31,143 nucleotides of DNA from F2B08 sp046260445 (GTDB lineage Bacteria; Actinomycetota; Actinomycetes; Actinomycetales; Dermatophilaceae): NCBI GenBank assembly GCA_046260445.1, contig JBHEPF010000082.1:1-31143 (forward strand), written 5' to 3'. The notes under the pieces were generated by a model. That model saw nothing but the letters and a program-made list of their open reading frames with translations. It ran no database searches and had not been told where the DNA came from. Made by a program: the position numbers and the translations under genes. Position 1 is the first letter of the stretch. Every line of letters starts with the position of its first letter. Positions 23,949 through 31,143 of the stretch are shown here, in pieces.

Positions 23949-25403
23949 GTACTGGGCGAGCTCACCGGCGAGGTCGTCGTTGACCCGGGCGGTGAGGCGG
24001 GTGCCGGACTCCCCGTGCTCGGAGGTGAGGAGCTCGCCCTCCTCGTGGATGCGCGAGACGAGCTGGCCCTCCTCGTAGGGGACGAGGACCGAGACGACGA
24101 CGTCGGGCTGGGGCAGCTCGTCGGCGATGAGCCGGATGAGCTCCTCGATGCCCTCGCCGGTGCGCGCGGAGACGGCGATGGAGTGCCGCTCGTGGCGCCG
24201 CAGCCGGTCGAGGACCTCCGGGTCGGCGATGTCGGCCTTGTTGATGACGATGACCTCCTTGACGTCGGTGGCCTCGACATCGGCGAGCACCGTTCGCACC
24301 GCGGTGATCTGGCTCTCCGGGTCGGGGTGGGAGCCGTCGACGATGTGGAGCACGAGGTCGGCCTCGCCGACCTCCTCGAGGGTGGAGCGGAAGGCCTCGA
24401 CGAGCTGGTGCGGCAGGGCGCGGACGAAGCCGACGGTGTCGACCAGGGTGTACTCGCGGCCGTCCGGGGTCTCGGCGCGGCGGACCGTGGGGTCGAGGGT
24501 CGCGAAGAGCTGGTTCTGGACGAGGACGCCGGCACCGGTGAGCCGGTTGAGCAGGCTCGACTTGCCGGCGTTGGTGTACCCGGCGATGGCCACCGACGGG
24601 ATCCGGTTGGCGCGGCGGCTGCCCCGCTTGGTGTCCCGGACGGTCTTCATCTCCTTGATCTGGCGACGGAGCCGGGCGATGCGGGAGTTGATCCGACGGC
24701 GGTCGAGCTCGATCTTGGTCTCACCGGGACCGCGCGAGCCCATGCCCTGCCCGGCGCCACCCACCTGGCCACCGGCCTGGCGGGACATCGAGTCACCCCA
24801 GCCACGCAGGCGCGGGAGGAGGTACTGGAGCTGGGCGAGCTCGACCTGCGCCTTGCCCTCGCGGGACTTGGCGTGCTGGGCGAAGATGTCGAGGATGAGC
24901 GCGGTCCGGTCGATGACCTTGACCTTGACGACGTCCTCGAGGGCCCGGCGCTGGCTCGGGGCGAGCTCGTCGTCGGTGATGACGGTGTCGGCGCCCTCGG
25001 CGATGACGATGTCGCGGAGCTCGACGGCCTTGCCCTTGCCGAGGTAGGTCGCGGGGTCGGGGGTGACCCTGCGCTGGACGACGCCCTCGAGCACCTGGGC
25101 GCCGGCGGTCTCGGCGAGCGCGGCGAGCTCGCGAAGGGAGTTCTCGGCGTCCTCGGCGGTGCCGTCGGACCAGACCGAGGCGAGGACGACGCGCTCCAGG
25201 CGGAGCTGGCGGTACTCGACCTCGGTGACGTCGGCGAGCTCGGTGGAGAGTCCGGCGACCCGGCGCAGGGCGGCCCGCTCCTCGCGGTCGAGCTGCTCGC
25301 CGTCGTAGTCGTGCGCGACCTCGGTGTCGTCGGCGATGAAGGCCGTCGGGTCAAGGGTGGTCGTGTCGAAGGCGGTGGTGTCAGGGGTGTGGGGTGACGT
25401 CAT
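23940..25403 (-). CDS. hflX: Ribosome-associated GTPase HflX
   Basis: HflX is a GTPase that splits stalled ribosomes, particularly after heat or antibiotic stress. The protein has 487 residues. The N-terminal HflX domain includes YLGKGKAVEL, ADTVITDDELAPSQRRALED and VKVIDRTALILDIFAQHAKS. SRGPGETKIELDRRRI and the coiled linker follow. The GTPase domain then shows G1 GYTNAGKSS, the T-D-P-T switch I (FATLDPTVRR), G3 DTVGF and G4 NKAD. The first ~45 residues are acidic and variable. ATG 25403 has GGAGGG 3 nt upstream. The gene belongs to the conserved helicase...hflX...dapF-miaA neighbourhood of actinobacteria. Confidence 0.96.
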   Translation of the reverse strand: MTSPHTPDTTAFDTTTLDPTAFIADDTEVAHDYDGEQLDREERAALRRVAGLSTELADVTEVEYRQLRLERVVLASVWSDGTAEDAENSLRELAALAETAGAQVLEGVVQRRVTPDPATYLGKGKAVELRDIVIAEGADTVITDDELAPSQRRALEDVVKVKVIDRTALILDIFAQHAKSREGKAQVELAQLQYLLPRLRGWGDSMSRQAGGQVGGAGQGMGSRGPGETKIELDRRRINSRIARLRRQIKEMKTVRDTKRGSRRANRIPSVAIAGYTNAGKSSLLNRLTGAGVLVQNQLFATLDPTVRRAETPDGREYTLVDTVGFVRALPHQLVEAFRSTLEEVGEADLVLHIVDGSHPDPESQITAVRTVLADVEATDVKEVIVINKADIADPEVLDRLRRHERHSIAVSARTGEGIEELIRLIADELPQPDVVVSVLVPYEEGQLVSRIHEEGELLTSEHGESGTRLTARVNDDLAGELAQYAV

Positions 25404-25490
25404 GGTCCCTCCAGTGTCCCACCGTGCCGATGTTCGGCCCAACCTCTTTTGCGGGGTCGTCCGGGAGTCATCTGGATAGGGGGTGGGACG

Positions 25491-26108
25491 ATGTCGTCCA
25501 TGACGGGGACGGAGGACCACTACTTCACCGCCACCCCGGCGAGTGCGGACGAGCGGCGGCCGCTCACGGTCCGGTTGGCAGGACGCGAGGTGACGGTGAC
25601 CGTCGCGGGCGGCGTCTTCTCCCCCGGTGGGCTGGACAAGGGCACGGCCGTGCTCCTCGACGAGGTGCCGCACCCTCCCTCGGCCGGGACGTTCCTCGAC
25701 CTCGGCTGCGGCTGGGGACCGGTCGCGCTGTCCATGGGCCTGCTGTCACCGGAGTCCGACGTGTGGGCGGTCGACGTCAACGAGCGAGCCCTGGACCTCG
25801 CGGCCAGGAACGCCCGCTCGCTGGGCCTCTCACGCGTCCAGGCTGTGCGGCCGGACGCTGTCCCCGCCGACGTCACCTTCGACCTCATCTGGTCCAACCC
25901 ACCCATCCGGGTCGGCAAGGCCGCGTTGCACGACCTGCTCCGCACCTGGCTGCCGCGGCTCGCCCCGGCGGGCACCGCATACCTCGTCGTGTCGAAGAAC
26001 CTCGGCGCAGACTCACTTCAGCACTGGGTCGAGGCCGACCTCGGCCTGCAGTGTCGGCGCCTGGCCTCGCACAAGGGCTTCCGCATCCTCGTCGTCTCTC
26101 ACCACTGA
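25491..26108 (+). CDS. Class I SAM methyltransferase, RsmC/RlmG-like
   Basis: The 205-residue methyltransferase is of the small MTS family related to the C-terminal half of rRNA guanine-N2 methyltransferases RsmC and RlmG. After HYFTATP (10-16) it shows GVFSPGGLDKGTAVLL, motif I LDLGCGWGP (69-77), AVDVNERALDLA (93-104) and the catalytic SNPPIR (135-140). The SNPP form is typical of N2-guanine or exocyclic amine methylation. The exact target is not known. ATG 25491 follows GGGTGGGACG; ATG 25500 is an alternative. It is divergent from hflX, with 87 bp between starts, and is followed 70 bp later by a small gene in the same direction. Confidence 0.9.
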   Translation: MSSMTGTEDHYFTATPASADERRPLTVRLAGREVTVTVAGGVFSPGGLDKGTAVLLDEVPHPPSAGTFLDLGCGWGPVALSMGLLSPESDVWAVDVNERALDLAARNARSLGLSRVQAVRPDAVPADVTFDLIWSNPPIRVGKAALHDLLRTWLPRLAPAGTAYLVVSKNLGADSLQHWVEADLGLQCRRLASHKGFRILVVSHH

Positions 26109-26178
26109 ATCCGCGCCACGCGGGGAGTACTGTCGGCTCACGGAGCCGATCGGGCTTCCCGACGAGAGAGATCCCCCC

Positions 26179-26313
26179 ATGAGCGACAAGTCTCCGCGGC
26201 AGAGCATGTCCAAGAAGTCCGGCAAGTCCATCAAGGAGAAGCGCGCCGACAAACGCTCCGGCGGGCACGAGGACACCCTCGCCGACAAGATCCACCCGCC
26301 CAAGAAGAAGTAG
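26179..26313 (+). CDS. Small lysine-rich conserved protein, 44 residues
   Basis: A short frame from ATG 26179 to TAG 26311-26313 encodes a very basic peptide: MSDKSPRQSMSKKSGKSIKE, then KRADKRSGGHEDTLADKIHPPKKK. The opening MSDKSPRQ-MSKKSGKS-KEKRA is one I recall from small uncharacterised proteins in many actinobacteria, so the gene is probably real despite its size. GAGAG lies about 9 nt upstream. About 12 of 44 residues are lysine, which suggests disorder or nucleic-acid binding; no function is assigned. It ends 40 bp before the DUF429-RelA/SpoT gene and probably shares its transcript. Confidence 0.75.
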   Translation: MSDKSPRQSMSKKSGKSIKEKRADKRSGGHEDTLADKIHPPKKK

Positions 26314-26353
26314 CGCCTGCCGCTCGTGGGGTGACGTGGGGCAGTCTGTGCCT

Positions 26354-28153
26354 ATGTACTTCGTCGGAGTGGATCTCGCGTGGGGTGAGCGCAAGCCCAC
26401 CGGCCTGGCCGTCCTGGACGCTGCGGGGCGGCTGGTGCATGTGTCGGCCGCGCAGACCGACGACGAGATCGTCGCGGCGCTGCAGCCCTTCACGCAGGAC
26501 GAGTGCCTGGTCGCGATCGACGCGCCGCTCATCGTCGTCAACCTGACCGGGAACCGCGCGGCCGAAGCGGCGCTGAACCGGGACTACGCCCGGTTCGACG
26601 CCGGCGCGCATCCCGCCAACCTCGGCAAGGCGGAGTTCGCGACGGAGCCTCGCGGTGCACGACTTGCCGCTCGCCTGCGTCTGGACCTGAAACCGCGCTC
26701 CGGTCGCACCCGTCGGGCGATCGAGGTCTACCCGCACCCGGCCACCGTCGCGCTGTTCCGGCTGGGGCGGACCCTGAAGTACAAGAACAGGACCGGTCGC
26801 GACCTCGAGCTGCTCCGCGCCGAGCTGCTCGTGCTGATCCGCCTCATCGAGGGACTCAGCGCCGCCGACCCACGTCTCATCCTCGACGGCCCCGGGGCGA
26901 CCGGCGCCTGGGACGCGCTGCGCGAGGCCGCAGAGTCGGCGAAACGCAAGAGCGAGCTCCGCGTCGTCGAGGACCAGGTCGACGCGGTGCTGTGCGCCTA
27001 CATCGGCCTGTTCGCCACCCGGCGGCCGGAGCAGACCACGACCTACGGCGACGCCGAGACCGGGTGCATCATCACCCCCACCCTCCCCGAGGGTCTGGTC
27101 CCGAAGACCCGCGCGAGACCGGGGGCGGCCCGCGCGAAGGACCCCCAGGCAGCGGTCCGCGAGTATGCCGAGATGCACCCGCGGCTGCGGGTGGCCGCCG
27201 ATGAGTACGCGCGCTGGGTGACGTCGATGCTCGACGAGGCCGGAATCAACTACCTCACCGTGACCGGCCGCGCGAAGTCGGTGGCATCGTTCGCGGACAA
27301 GGTGGCGCGCACGGTGGACGGCGTCCCCGTCTTCGTCGACCCGCTGCGCGAGATCGCCGACCAGATCGGCGTGCGGGTCATCACCTACGTGCACAGCGAC
27401 GTCCAGGCCGTGGCCGACCTCCTCGAGGACCAGGCCGTCGTGCACACCGACCGCGACATGGGTCTGGAGACCGCGAGGGAGGGTCGCTTCGGGTATGCGA
27501 GCCGGCACCTCTCGATCAGTCTCGACGCCGAGGGGCAGCTCCAGCACCCGCTGCTGGCGGGGCTCGCCTCGCAGATCCAGATCCGGACGGTGCTACAGCA
27601 CGCCTGGGCGGAGTTCGAGCACGACATCCGCTACAAGGGCACCATCCCGGACGAGTACGCCCCCGACCTCGACCGCCGGTTCACGCTCGCCGCGGGGCTG
27701 CTCGAGCTGGCCGACCGGGAGTTCTCCACGATCAGGGAACGGCTCCGCGAGACGCCGTCCGACCACGAGTCCGACGGCGAGGCTCCGGACGAGTCGGCTG
27801 CCGCTGCCGACGCTGCGGAGGACCCCCGGATCACGCCGCGTGAGCTGGCCGCCTTCCTCGCCGGGCAGTATGCGGAGGCCGGCTGGTCGCGGACCGAGCA
27901 CTACGCGTGGATCGCCGACCTGGTCCTCGAGCTGGGGATCACCTCGTTGTCCGAGCTCGGCACGGTGCTGCGCTCGGTCGACGCCGAGACCCCCCTGGAG
28001 CGGATGGACTACCGCTATCCGCCGGGTGCGGTGCGCCGGCTCGACGACGCCCTGCTGTGGATCTACGGCGACCGGTACGTCGCGCTGCACGGGAACGCCC
28101 ACCGGGCGCCGGCGCTGCAGACCCGGCTCGCCAAGATGCGCAGCACCGCCTGA
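26354..28153 (+). CDS. DUF429 predicted nuclease-RelA/SpoT domain fusion protein
   Basis: The 599-residue single chain carries three parts. Residues 1-245 are DUF429, a predicted RNase H-fold nuclease family: GVDLAW (Asp7), IDAPL (Asp56), EVYPHPA (Glu124) and DQVDAV (Asp207, Asp210). Residues about 265-430 are a RelA/SpoT nucleotidyl-pyrophosphotransferase domain: GRAKSVASFADK (305-316), ADQIGVRVITY (335-345), GYASRHLSI (380-388) and QIQIRTVLQHAWAEFEHD (407-424). The E of the canonical ExQxRT motif appears as Gln407. An acidic linker (about 467-491) leads to a helical C-terminal module (ITPRELAAFL..., PPGAVRRLDDALLWIYGDRY). No hydrolase domain is seen. ATG 26354 was chosen for the DUF429 N-terminus; GTG 26336 is an alternative. 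Function is not known. Confidence 0.9.
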   Translation: MYFVGVDLAWGERKPTGLAVLDAAGRLVHVSAAQTDDEIVAALQPFTQDECLVAIDAPLIVVNLTGNRAAEAALNRDYARFDAGAHPANLGKAEFATEPRGARLAARLRLDLKPRSGRTRRAIEVYPHPATVALFRLGRTLKYKNRTGRDLELLRAELLVLIRLIEGLSAADPRLILDGPGATGAWDALREAAESAKRKSELRVVEDQVDAVLCAYIGLFATRRPEQTTTYGDAETGCIITPTLPEGLVPKTRARPGAARAKDPQAAVREYAEMHPRLRVAADEYARWVTSMLDEAGINYLTVTGRAKSVASFADKVARTVDGVPVFVDPLREIADQIGVRVITYVHSDVQAVADLLEDQAVVHTDRDMGLETAREGRFGYASRHLSISLDAEGQLQHPLLAGLASQIQIRTVLQHAWAEFEHDIRYKGTIPDEYAPDLDRRFTLAAGLLELADREFSTIRERLRETPSDHESDGEAPDESAAAADAAEDPRITPRELAAFLAGQYAEAGWSRTEHYAWIADLVLELGITSLSELGTVLRSVDAETPLERMDYRYPPGAVRRLDDALLWIYGDRYVALHGNAHRAPALQTRLAKMRSTA

Positions 28154-28184
28154 GGCCCGTCCCACGTTTATCGCCCAGGGCGAG

Positions 28185-28231
28185 AACCTTCAGGTTTGGG
28201 CGGCTTCCGTTCCCGCCCGAAGTTGAAGGTT
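28185..28231. terminator. Bidirectional terminator between the fusion gene and dapF
   Basis: Arms at 28185-28202 and 28214-28231 pair over 18 bp with three mismatches and an 11-nt loop. It sits midway between the two convergent stop codons (28153 and 28239). Confidence 0.65.
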
Positions 28232-28238
28232 GCGTCCC

Positions 28239-29102
28239 TCAGAGGTGGATGACGCCCTCGGCGACGAGGACGGCGGGGCCGGAGAGCTCGACGCGCTGAC
28301 CGGGCAGTGACCGCACGCCCAGGGTGCCGCCGGGGACCTCGACGGTCCAGAGGTCGCCGTCCTCGACCGCGCCCGTCGCCCAGAAGCTCGTCGCGAGGGC
28401 CGCGGCACATGCCCCCGTGCCGCAGGAGCGGGTCTCCCCCACCCCGCGCTCGTGGACCCGCATCCGCACGTGACCGGGGCCGAGCGGGCGGACGAACTCG
28501 ACGTTCGACCCGCGCGGTGCCTCGGGGTTGAGCACCGGCGGGGTGAGCAGGTCGATCGCGTCCAGCTCGACCCCCTCGGGGAGCGCAACCACCGTATGCG
28601 GGTTCCCGAGGTCGAGCGAGATCGCCGAGAACGGCGCGAGCTCACCGACGTGGACGAGCGTGTCGTGACCGAACTCGGCCGCCGCCTCCGGGTCGGTGAA
28701 CCGCCAGGGGCCCATGTCGACGGCATACCCCTCGTCGATGCGGCGCAGGTGCTTGACCCCGCCACGGGTCGCGACCGAGAACCTCTCGTCGGTCTCCAGC
28801 CCGCTCTGCTGGAGGTATGCGGCGAGCACCCGGATCCCGTTCCCGCACATCTCCGAGACACTGCCGTCGGCGTTGCGGTAGTCCATGAAATACGGTGCCT
28901 CGGCGGCCTGCTGGCGGACGAAGTCCTCCTGCGCGGTCGCGGTGCGGGCGACCCGGATGACCCCGTCGCCGCCGAGACCGGCGCGCCGGTTCGTCAGCCA
29001 GGCCACCTGCTCCGGGCCGAGCAGACGCTCGTCGTCGAGGTCCGGCACGAGGATGAAGTCGTTCTCGGTGCCGTGGCCCTTGACGAAGGGGAGCTCAGTC
29101 AT
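28239..29102 (-). CDS. dapF: Diaminopimelate epimerase DapF
   Basis: This enzyme interconverts LL- and meso-diaminopimelate, the last common step toward lysine and the peptidoglycan cross-linking residue. It has 287 residues. The two halves each carry a catalytic cysteine: EMCGNGIR with Cys86 and RSCGTGACA with Cys227. The opening FVKGHGTENDFILV and GLGGDGVI, and DLGNPHTVV (164-172), are also family signatures. ATG 29102 overlaps the end of miaA by 8 bp, so the two genes are translationally coupled. Relative to the usual dapF-methyltransferase-hflX order, its neighbour on the left is the inward-facing DUF429-RelA/SpoT gene. Confidence 0.96.
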   Translation of the reverse strand: MTELPFVKGHGTENDFILVPDLDDERLLGPEQVAWLTNRRAGLGGDGVIRVARTATAQEDFVRQQAAEAPYFMDYRNADGSVSEMCGNGIRVLAAYLQQSGLETDERFSVATRGGVKHLRRIDEGYAVDMGPWRFTDPEAAAEFGHDTLVHVGELAPFSAISLDLGNPHTVVALPEGVELDAIDLLTPPVLNPEAPRGSNVEFVRPLGPGHVRMRVHERGVGETRSCGTGACAAALATSFWATGAVEDGDLWTVEVPGGTLGVRSLPGQRVELSGPAVLVAEGVIHL

Positions 29103-30081
29103 GGGCACCATTGTCGGGCATCGGTCCTGTCGGGGCGCGCGCCGCCTGCGCGACGACCTCCTCCGCCCGGCCGACGAGATCGACAGCGGCGCCGTCGAGC
29201 CAGGTGATGCGCGGGTCGCTGCCGAACCAGGACTCCTGCCGCCGGACGAGTCTGCGCGTCGCCGTCTGGGTGGCCGCGATCGCCTCTGCCTCGTCCATGA
29301 CCCCGTCGAGCTGGGCCAGCGCCTGCGCGTACCCGATCGCTCGCGACGCCGTGAATCCCTCTCGCAACCCCAGTGGCACCAGATGACGCACCTCGTCGAA
29401 CAGCCCGTCGCGCCACATCCACTCGACCCGCGCGTCCACCCGGGCGTCGAGCTCTGGACGATCGCGACGGACTCCGATCTGGATCGTTTCATAGACGTAC
29501 TCCCGCCGTGGCATCGTCGCCGAGAACGGCCGCCCGGTCAGCTCGATGACCTCCAGCGCGCGCACGATCCGCCGGCCGTTGCGGGGCTCGATCGCGGCTG
29601 CGGCGACGGGATCGCGCTCCTGGAGCAGCGCATACAGCCGCTCCACGCCGATCTCGGTGAGCAGGTCCCCATAGCCGGCCCGGACGGCGGAGTCGGTGGG
29701 CGGGATCTCGAGCCGGTCGAGGACGGCCCGGACATAGAGGCCGGAGCCGCCCACCAGCAGGGGTATGCGTCCGCGGGCCAGGATGTCCGCGATCGCCGCC
29801 CGCGCCTCACGCTGGTAGGCGGCGACGCTCGCCTCCTCGGTCACGTCGAGGACGTCGAGGAGGTGGTGCGGGATGCCGCGCCGCTCCTCGACGGGCAGCT
29901 TGGCCGTGCCGATGTCCATGCCGCGGTAGAGCTGCAACGCGTCGGCGCTGACGATCTCCGCCGGACTGCCGGCTGTCGCGAGCCGCTCGGCCAGGTCGAG
30001 CGCGAGGTCGGACTTGCCCGTCGCCGTGGCGCCGACGACCGCGACGACTGCGACGACCGGCCGGCGGGATGAGGAGGTCAC
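29095..30081 (-). CDS. miaA: tRNA dimethylallyltransferase MiaA
   Basis: MiaA transfers the dimethylallyl group to A37 of tRNAs that read codons beginning with U. The protein has 328 residues. The P-loop GATATGKSD lies at 17-25, followed by EIVSADALQLYRGMDIGTAK, GIPHHLLDV, AAYQREAR and LLVGGSGLYVRAVLD. ASRAIGYAQ and the C-terminal RRLVRRQESWF complete the family pattern. GTG 30081 was chosen as the first start outside def; it lies 4 bp after the def stop. The residues in the same frame upstream are antisense-like shadow of the def tail. It is followed by overlapping dapF. Confidence 0.95.
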   Translation of the reverse strand: MTSSSRRPVVAVVAVVGATATGKSDLALDLAERLATAGSPAEIVSADALQLYRGMDIGTAKLPVEERRGIPHHLLDVLDVTEEASVAAYQREARAAIADILARGRIPLLVGGSGLYVRAVLDRLEIPPTDSAVRAGYGDLLTEIGVERLYALLQERDPVAAAAIEPRNGRRIVRALEVIELTGRPFSATMPRREYVYETIQIGVRRDRPELDARVDARVEWMWRDGLFDEVRHLVPLGLREGFTASRAIGYAQALAQLDGVMDEAEAIAATQTATRRLVRRQESWFGSDPRITWLDGAAVDLVGRAEEVVAQAARAPTGPMPDNGAHD

Positions 30082-30085
30082 ACCC

Positions 30086-30757
30086 TCACGTGCGCTCGTC
30101 CTCGGAGCCCACGTCCCCTCCGATATGGTCGTGAGTTCGCTGGTCGTGGTGATCGTGCTCGTCGTCGTCATCGCTGCCATCGTCGTCATGGCCGAACGGG
30201 TCCGGGTCGACACCGGGCAGCCACGACTGCCCGGGGCTGCCCCAGCCGTTGCCCTTGACGGCCTTCTTCGCCTTGCGTGCCCAGCGTCCGTCGAGCCGGT
30301 CGACGTAGAGGAAGCCGTTGAGGTGGTCGTACTCGTGCTGCATGCAGCGGGCGAACCACCCCGTCGCGGTGAACGAGACCTCGTTGCCCTCGGCGTCGAA
30401 CCCGCTCACCTCGGCGCGGTCCCCGCGCAGGAGCGGGAACGACTCCCCCGGCACCGAGAGGCAGCCCTCCGAGTCCTCGTGCGGGTCGGGAGACACCTCG
30501 GGAGCCTTGTTCGCCTTCACGTAGGGGTTGACGATGACGCCGCGCGCCGGGACCCCGTCCTCGTTGCGCATGTTCCAGGTGAACAGCCTTAGGCCCACGC
30601 CGATCTGGGGGGCGGCGAGGCCGACGCCGTTGCTTGCGTCCATGGTCTCGAACATGTCGTCGATGAGCTCACGCAGCGCGTCGTCGAACTCTGTCACGGG
30701 CTCGGCCCGGCGATGGAGGACGGGCTCACCGGTGATGACGATGGGGCGCACAGTCAT
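30086..30757 (-). CDS. def: Peptide deformylase with acidic/His-rich tail
   Basis: The metalloenzyme removes the formyl group from nascent N-terminal methionine. It has 223 residues. All three motifs are present: GVGLAAPQIG (44-53), EGCLS (97-101, ligand Cys99) and HEYDH (141-145, both His as ligands and Glu as base). The catalytic core ends near residue 175. A tail of about 40 residues follows, rich in Asp and His (HDDDGSDDDDEHDHHDQ), which is unusual for the family and may bind metal ions. The start is ATG 30757 (MTVRPIVITGEPVLH), without a clear Shine-Dalgarno. It lies 4 bp upstream of miaA, so def-miaA-dapF form one operon. Confidence 0.95.
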   Translation of the reverse strand: MTVRPIVITGEPVLHRRAEPVTEFDDALRELIDDMFETMDASNGVGLAAPQIGVGLRLFTWNMRNEDGVPARGVIVNPYVKANKAPEVSPDPHEDSEGCLSVPGESFPLLRGDRAEVSGFDAEGNEVSFTATGWFARCMQHEYDHLNGFLYVDRLDGRWARKAKKAVKGNGWGSPGQSWLPGVDPDPFGHDDDGSDDDDEHDHHDQRTHDHIGGDVGSEDERT

Positions 30758-30899
30758 GCGGGCCAGTCTCTCACTCCAGGGGCACCGTGGTCGGCCATGT
30801 TCCTCCGCGCGGCTGTGCTCTGGTCCAATGGGGTGGTCGGGCATCACGCCTGACTCTCCGCCAGGGCGGTGGGGAGCACCACGATGAAGGGACCACGAC

Positions 30900-31143
30900 A
30901 TGGGCGTCTTCGACAACGTCAAGAAGAAGGCCGAGGAGCTGGCCGACCAGCACTCGGACAAGGTCGAGAAGCACTCCGACCAGGGGCTCGACATGGCCGC
31001 GGACAAGGCCAACTCGGCGACCGGCGGCAAGCACGCCGACCACATCGAGACCGGCCGCTCCGCGCTCGACGAGCGTGTCGGCGACGAGGGGGCGACGGCT
31101 GAGTCGGCCACCGACGGCAACCCGATGGTCGACGACCCTGAAA
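30900..31143 (+). CDS. MT0933-like antitoxin family protein (3' truncated)
   Basis: The frame opens at ATG 30900, with GAAGGGA 7 nt upstream, and runs off the right edge after 81 residues. The sequence MGVFDNVKKKAEELADQHSD, then KVEKHSDQGLDMAADKANSATGGKHADHI, matches the MT0933/Rv0909-type antitoxin family: short amphipathic helices rich in Lys, Asp and Ala with a conserved T-GGK-x-D-x-I. The part after residue 60 is acidic and low in complexity. In mycobacteria the family is paired with a toxin (Rv0910). The partner, if any, would lie beyond the window; many actinobacteria carry orphan copies. It is divergent from def. Confidence 0.85.
   Translation, partial: MGVFDNVKKKAEELADQHSDKVEKHSDQGLDMAADKANSATGGKHADHIETGRSALDERVGDEGATAESATDGNPMVDDPE

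Noticed and set aside
30082..30213. Start of miaA 44 residues further upstream
   Set aside because: It would lie wholly inside def and encode a Thr/Ser run that mirrors the Asp/His tail of def; the GTG at 30081 gives the normal MiaA N-terminus.

Overview
The window is chromosomal DNA from a high-GC Gram-positive bacterium, most likely an actinobacterium of the order Micrococcales (Intrasporangiaceae/Dermatophilaceae-like; this placement is inference). The basis is strong G/C at third codon positions, many GTG starts, and several starts that look leaderless. Actinobacterial families also occur (DUF3097, an MT0933-type antitoxin), along with the order hrcA-dnaJ-rsmE next to hemW, lepA, rpsT and holA. 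Most of the window is core genome. No tRNA, rRNA, CRISPR array or complete insertion sequence was seen.

Left part (1-12.5 kb). The tail of a probable secreted protein is followed by a leftward operon hrcA-dnaJ-rsmE, headed by a clear CIRCE operator. Divergent from hrcA is a DUF3097 gene with a Toprim-like core, then two DUF4870 membrane proteins and the radical-SAM enzyme HemW on the other strand. After a gene-free, AT-richer stretch come a tyrosine-type phosphatase, an MFS transporter, a hotdog-fold protein, an unrecognised protein and the ribosomal GTPase LepA.

Middle part (12.6-19 kb). A leftward fbpABC iron(III) ABC transporter is driven by a promoter whose spacer holds an IdeR/DtxR-type iron box. 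An orphan MazF/PemK-type protein is divergent from it. A 27-bp perfect palindrome and further hairpins lie between mazF and rpsT, and holA follows. A gene-free ~390-bp stretch separates this block from a second core block.

Right part (19-31.1 kb). A DinG-type helicase, a double-GNAT protein, a GlsB/YeaQ membrane protein, a GNAT-glyoxalase fusion, HflX, a methyltransferase, DapF, MiaA and peptide deformylase form a typical actinobacterial neighbourhood. The window ends inside an MT0933-like antitoxin gene. Between the methyltransferase and dapF, in the opposite direction to dapF, sits the most unusual element. It is a 44-residue lysine-rich protein followed 40 bp later by a 599-residue protein that joins a DUF429 predicted RNase H-fold nuclease to a RelA/SpoT alarmone-synthetase-like domain and a conserved-looking C-terminal module. 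In the synthetase motif the catalytic Glu appears to be Gln. This pair is the best candidate for an undescribed system.
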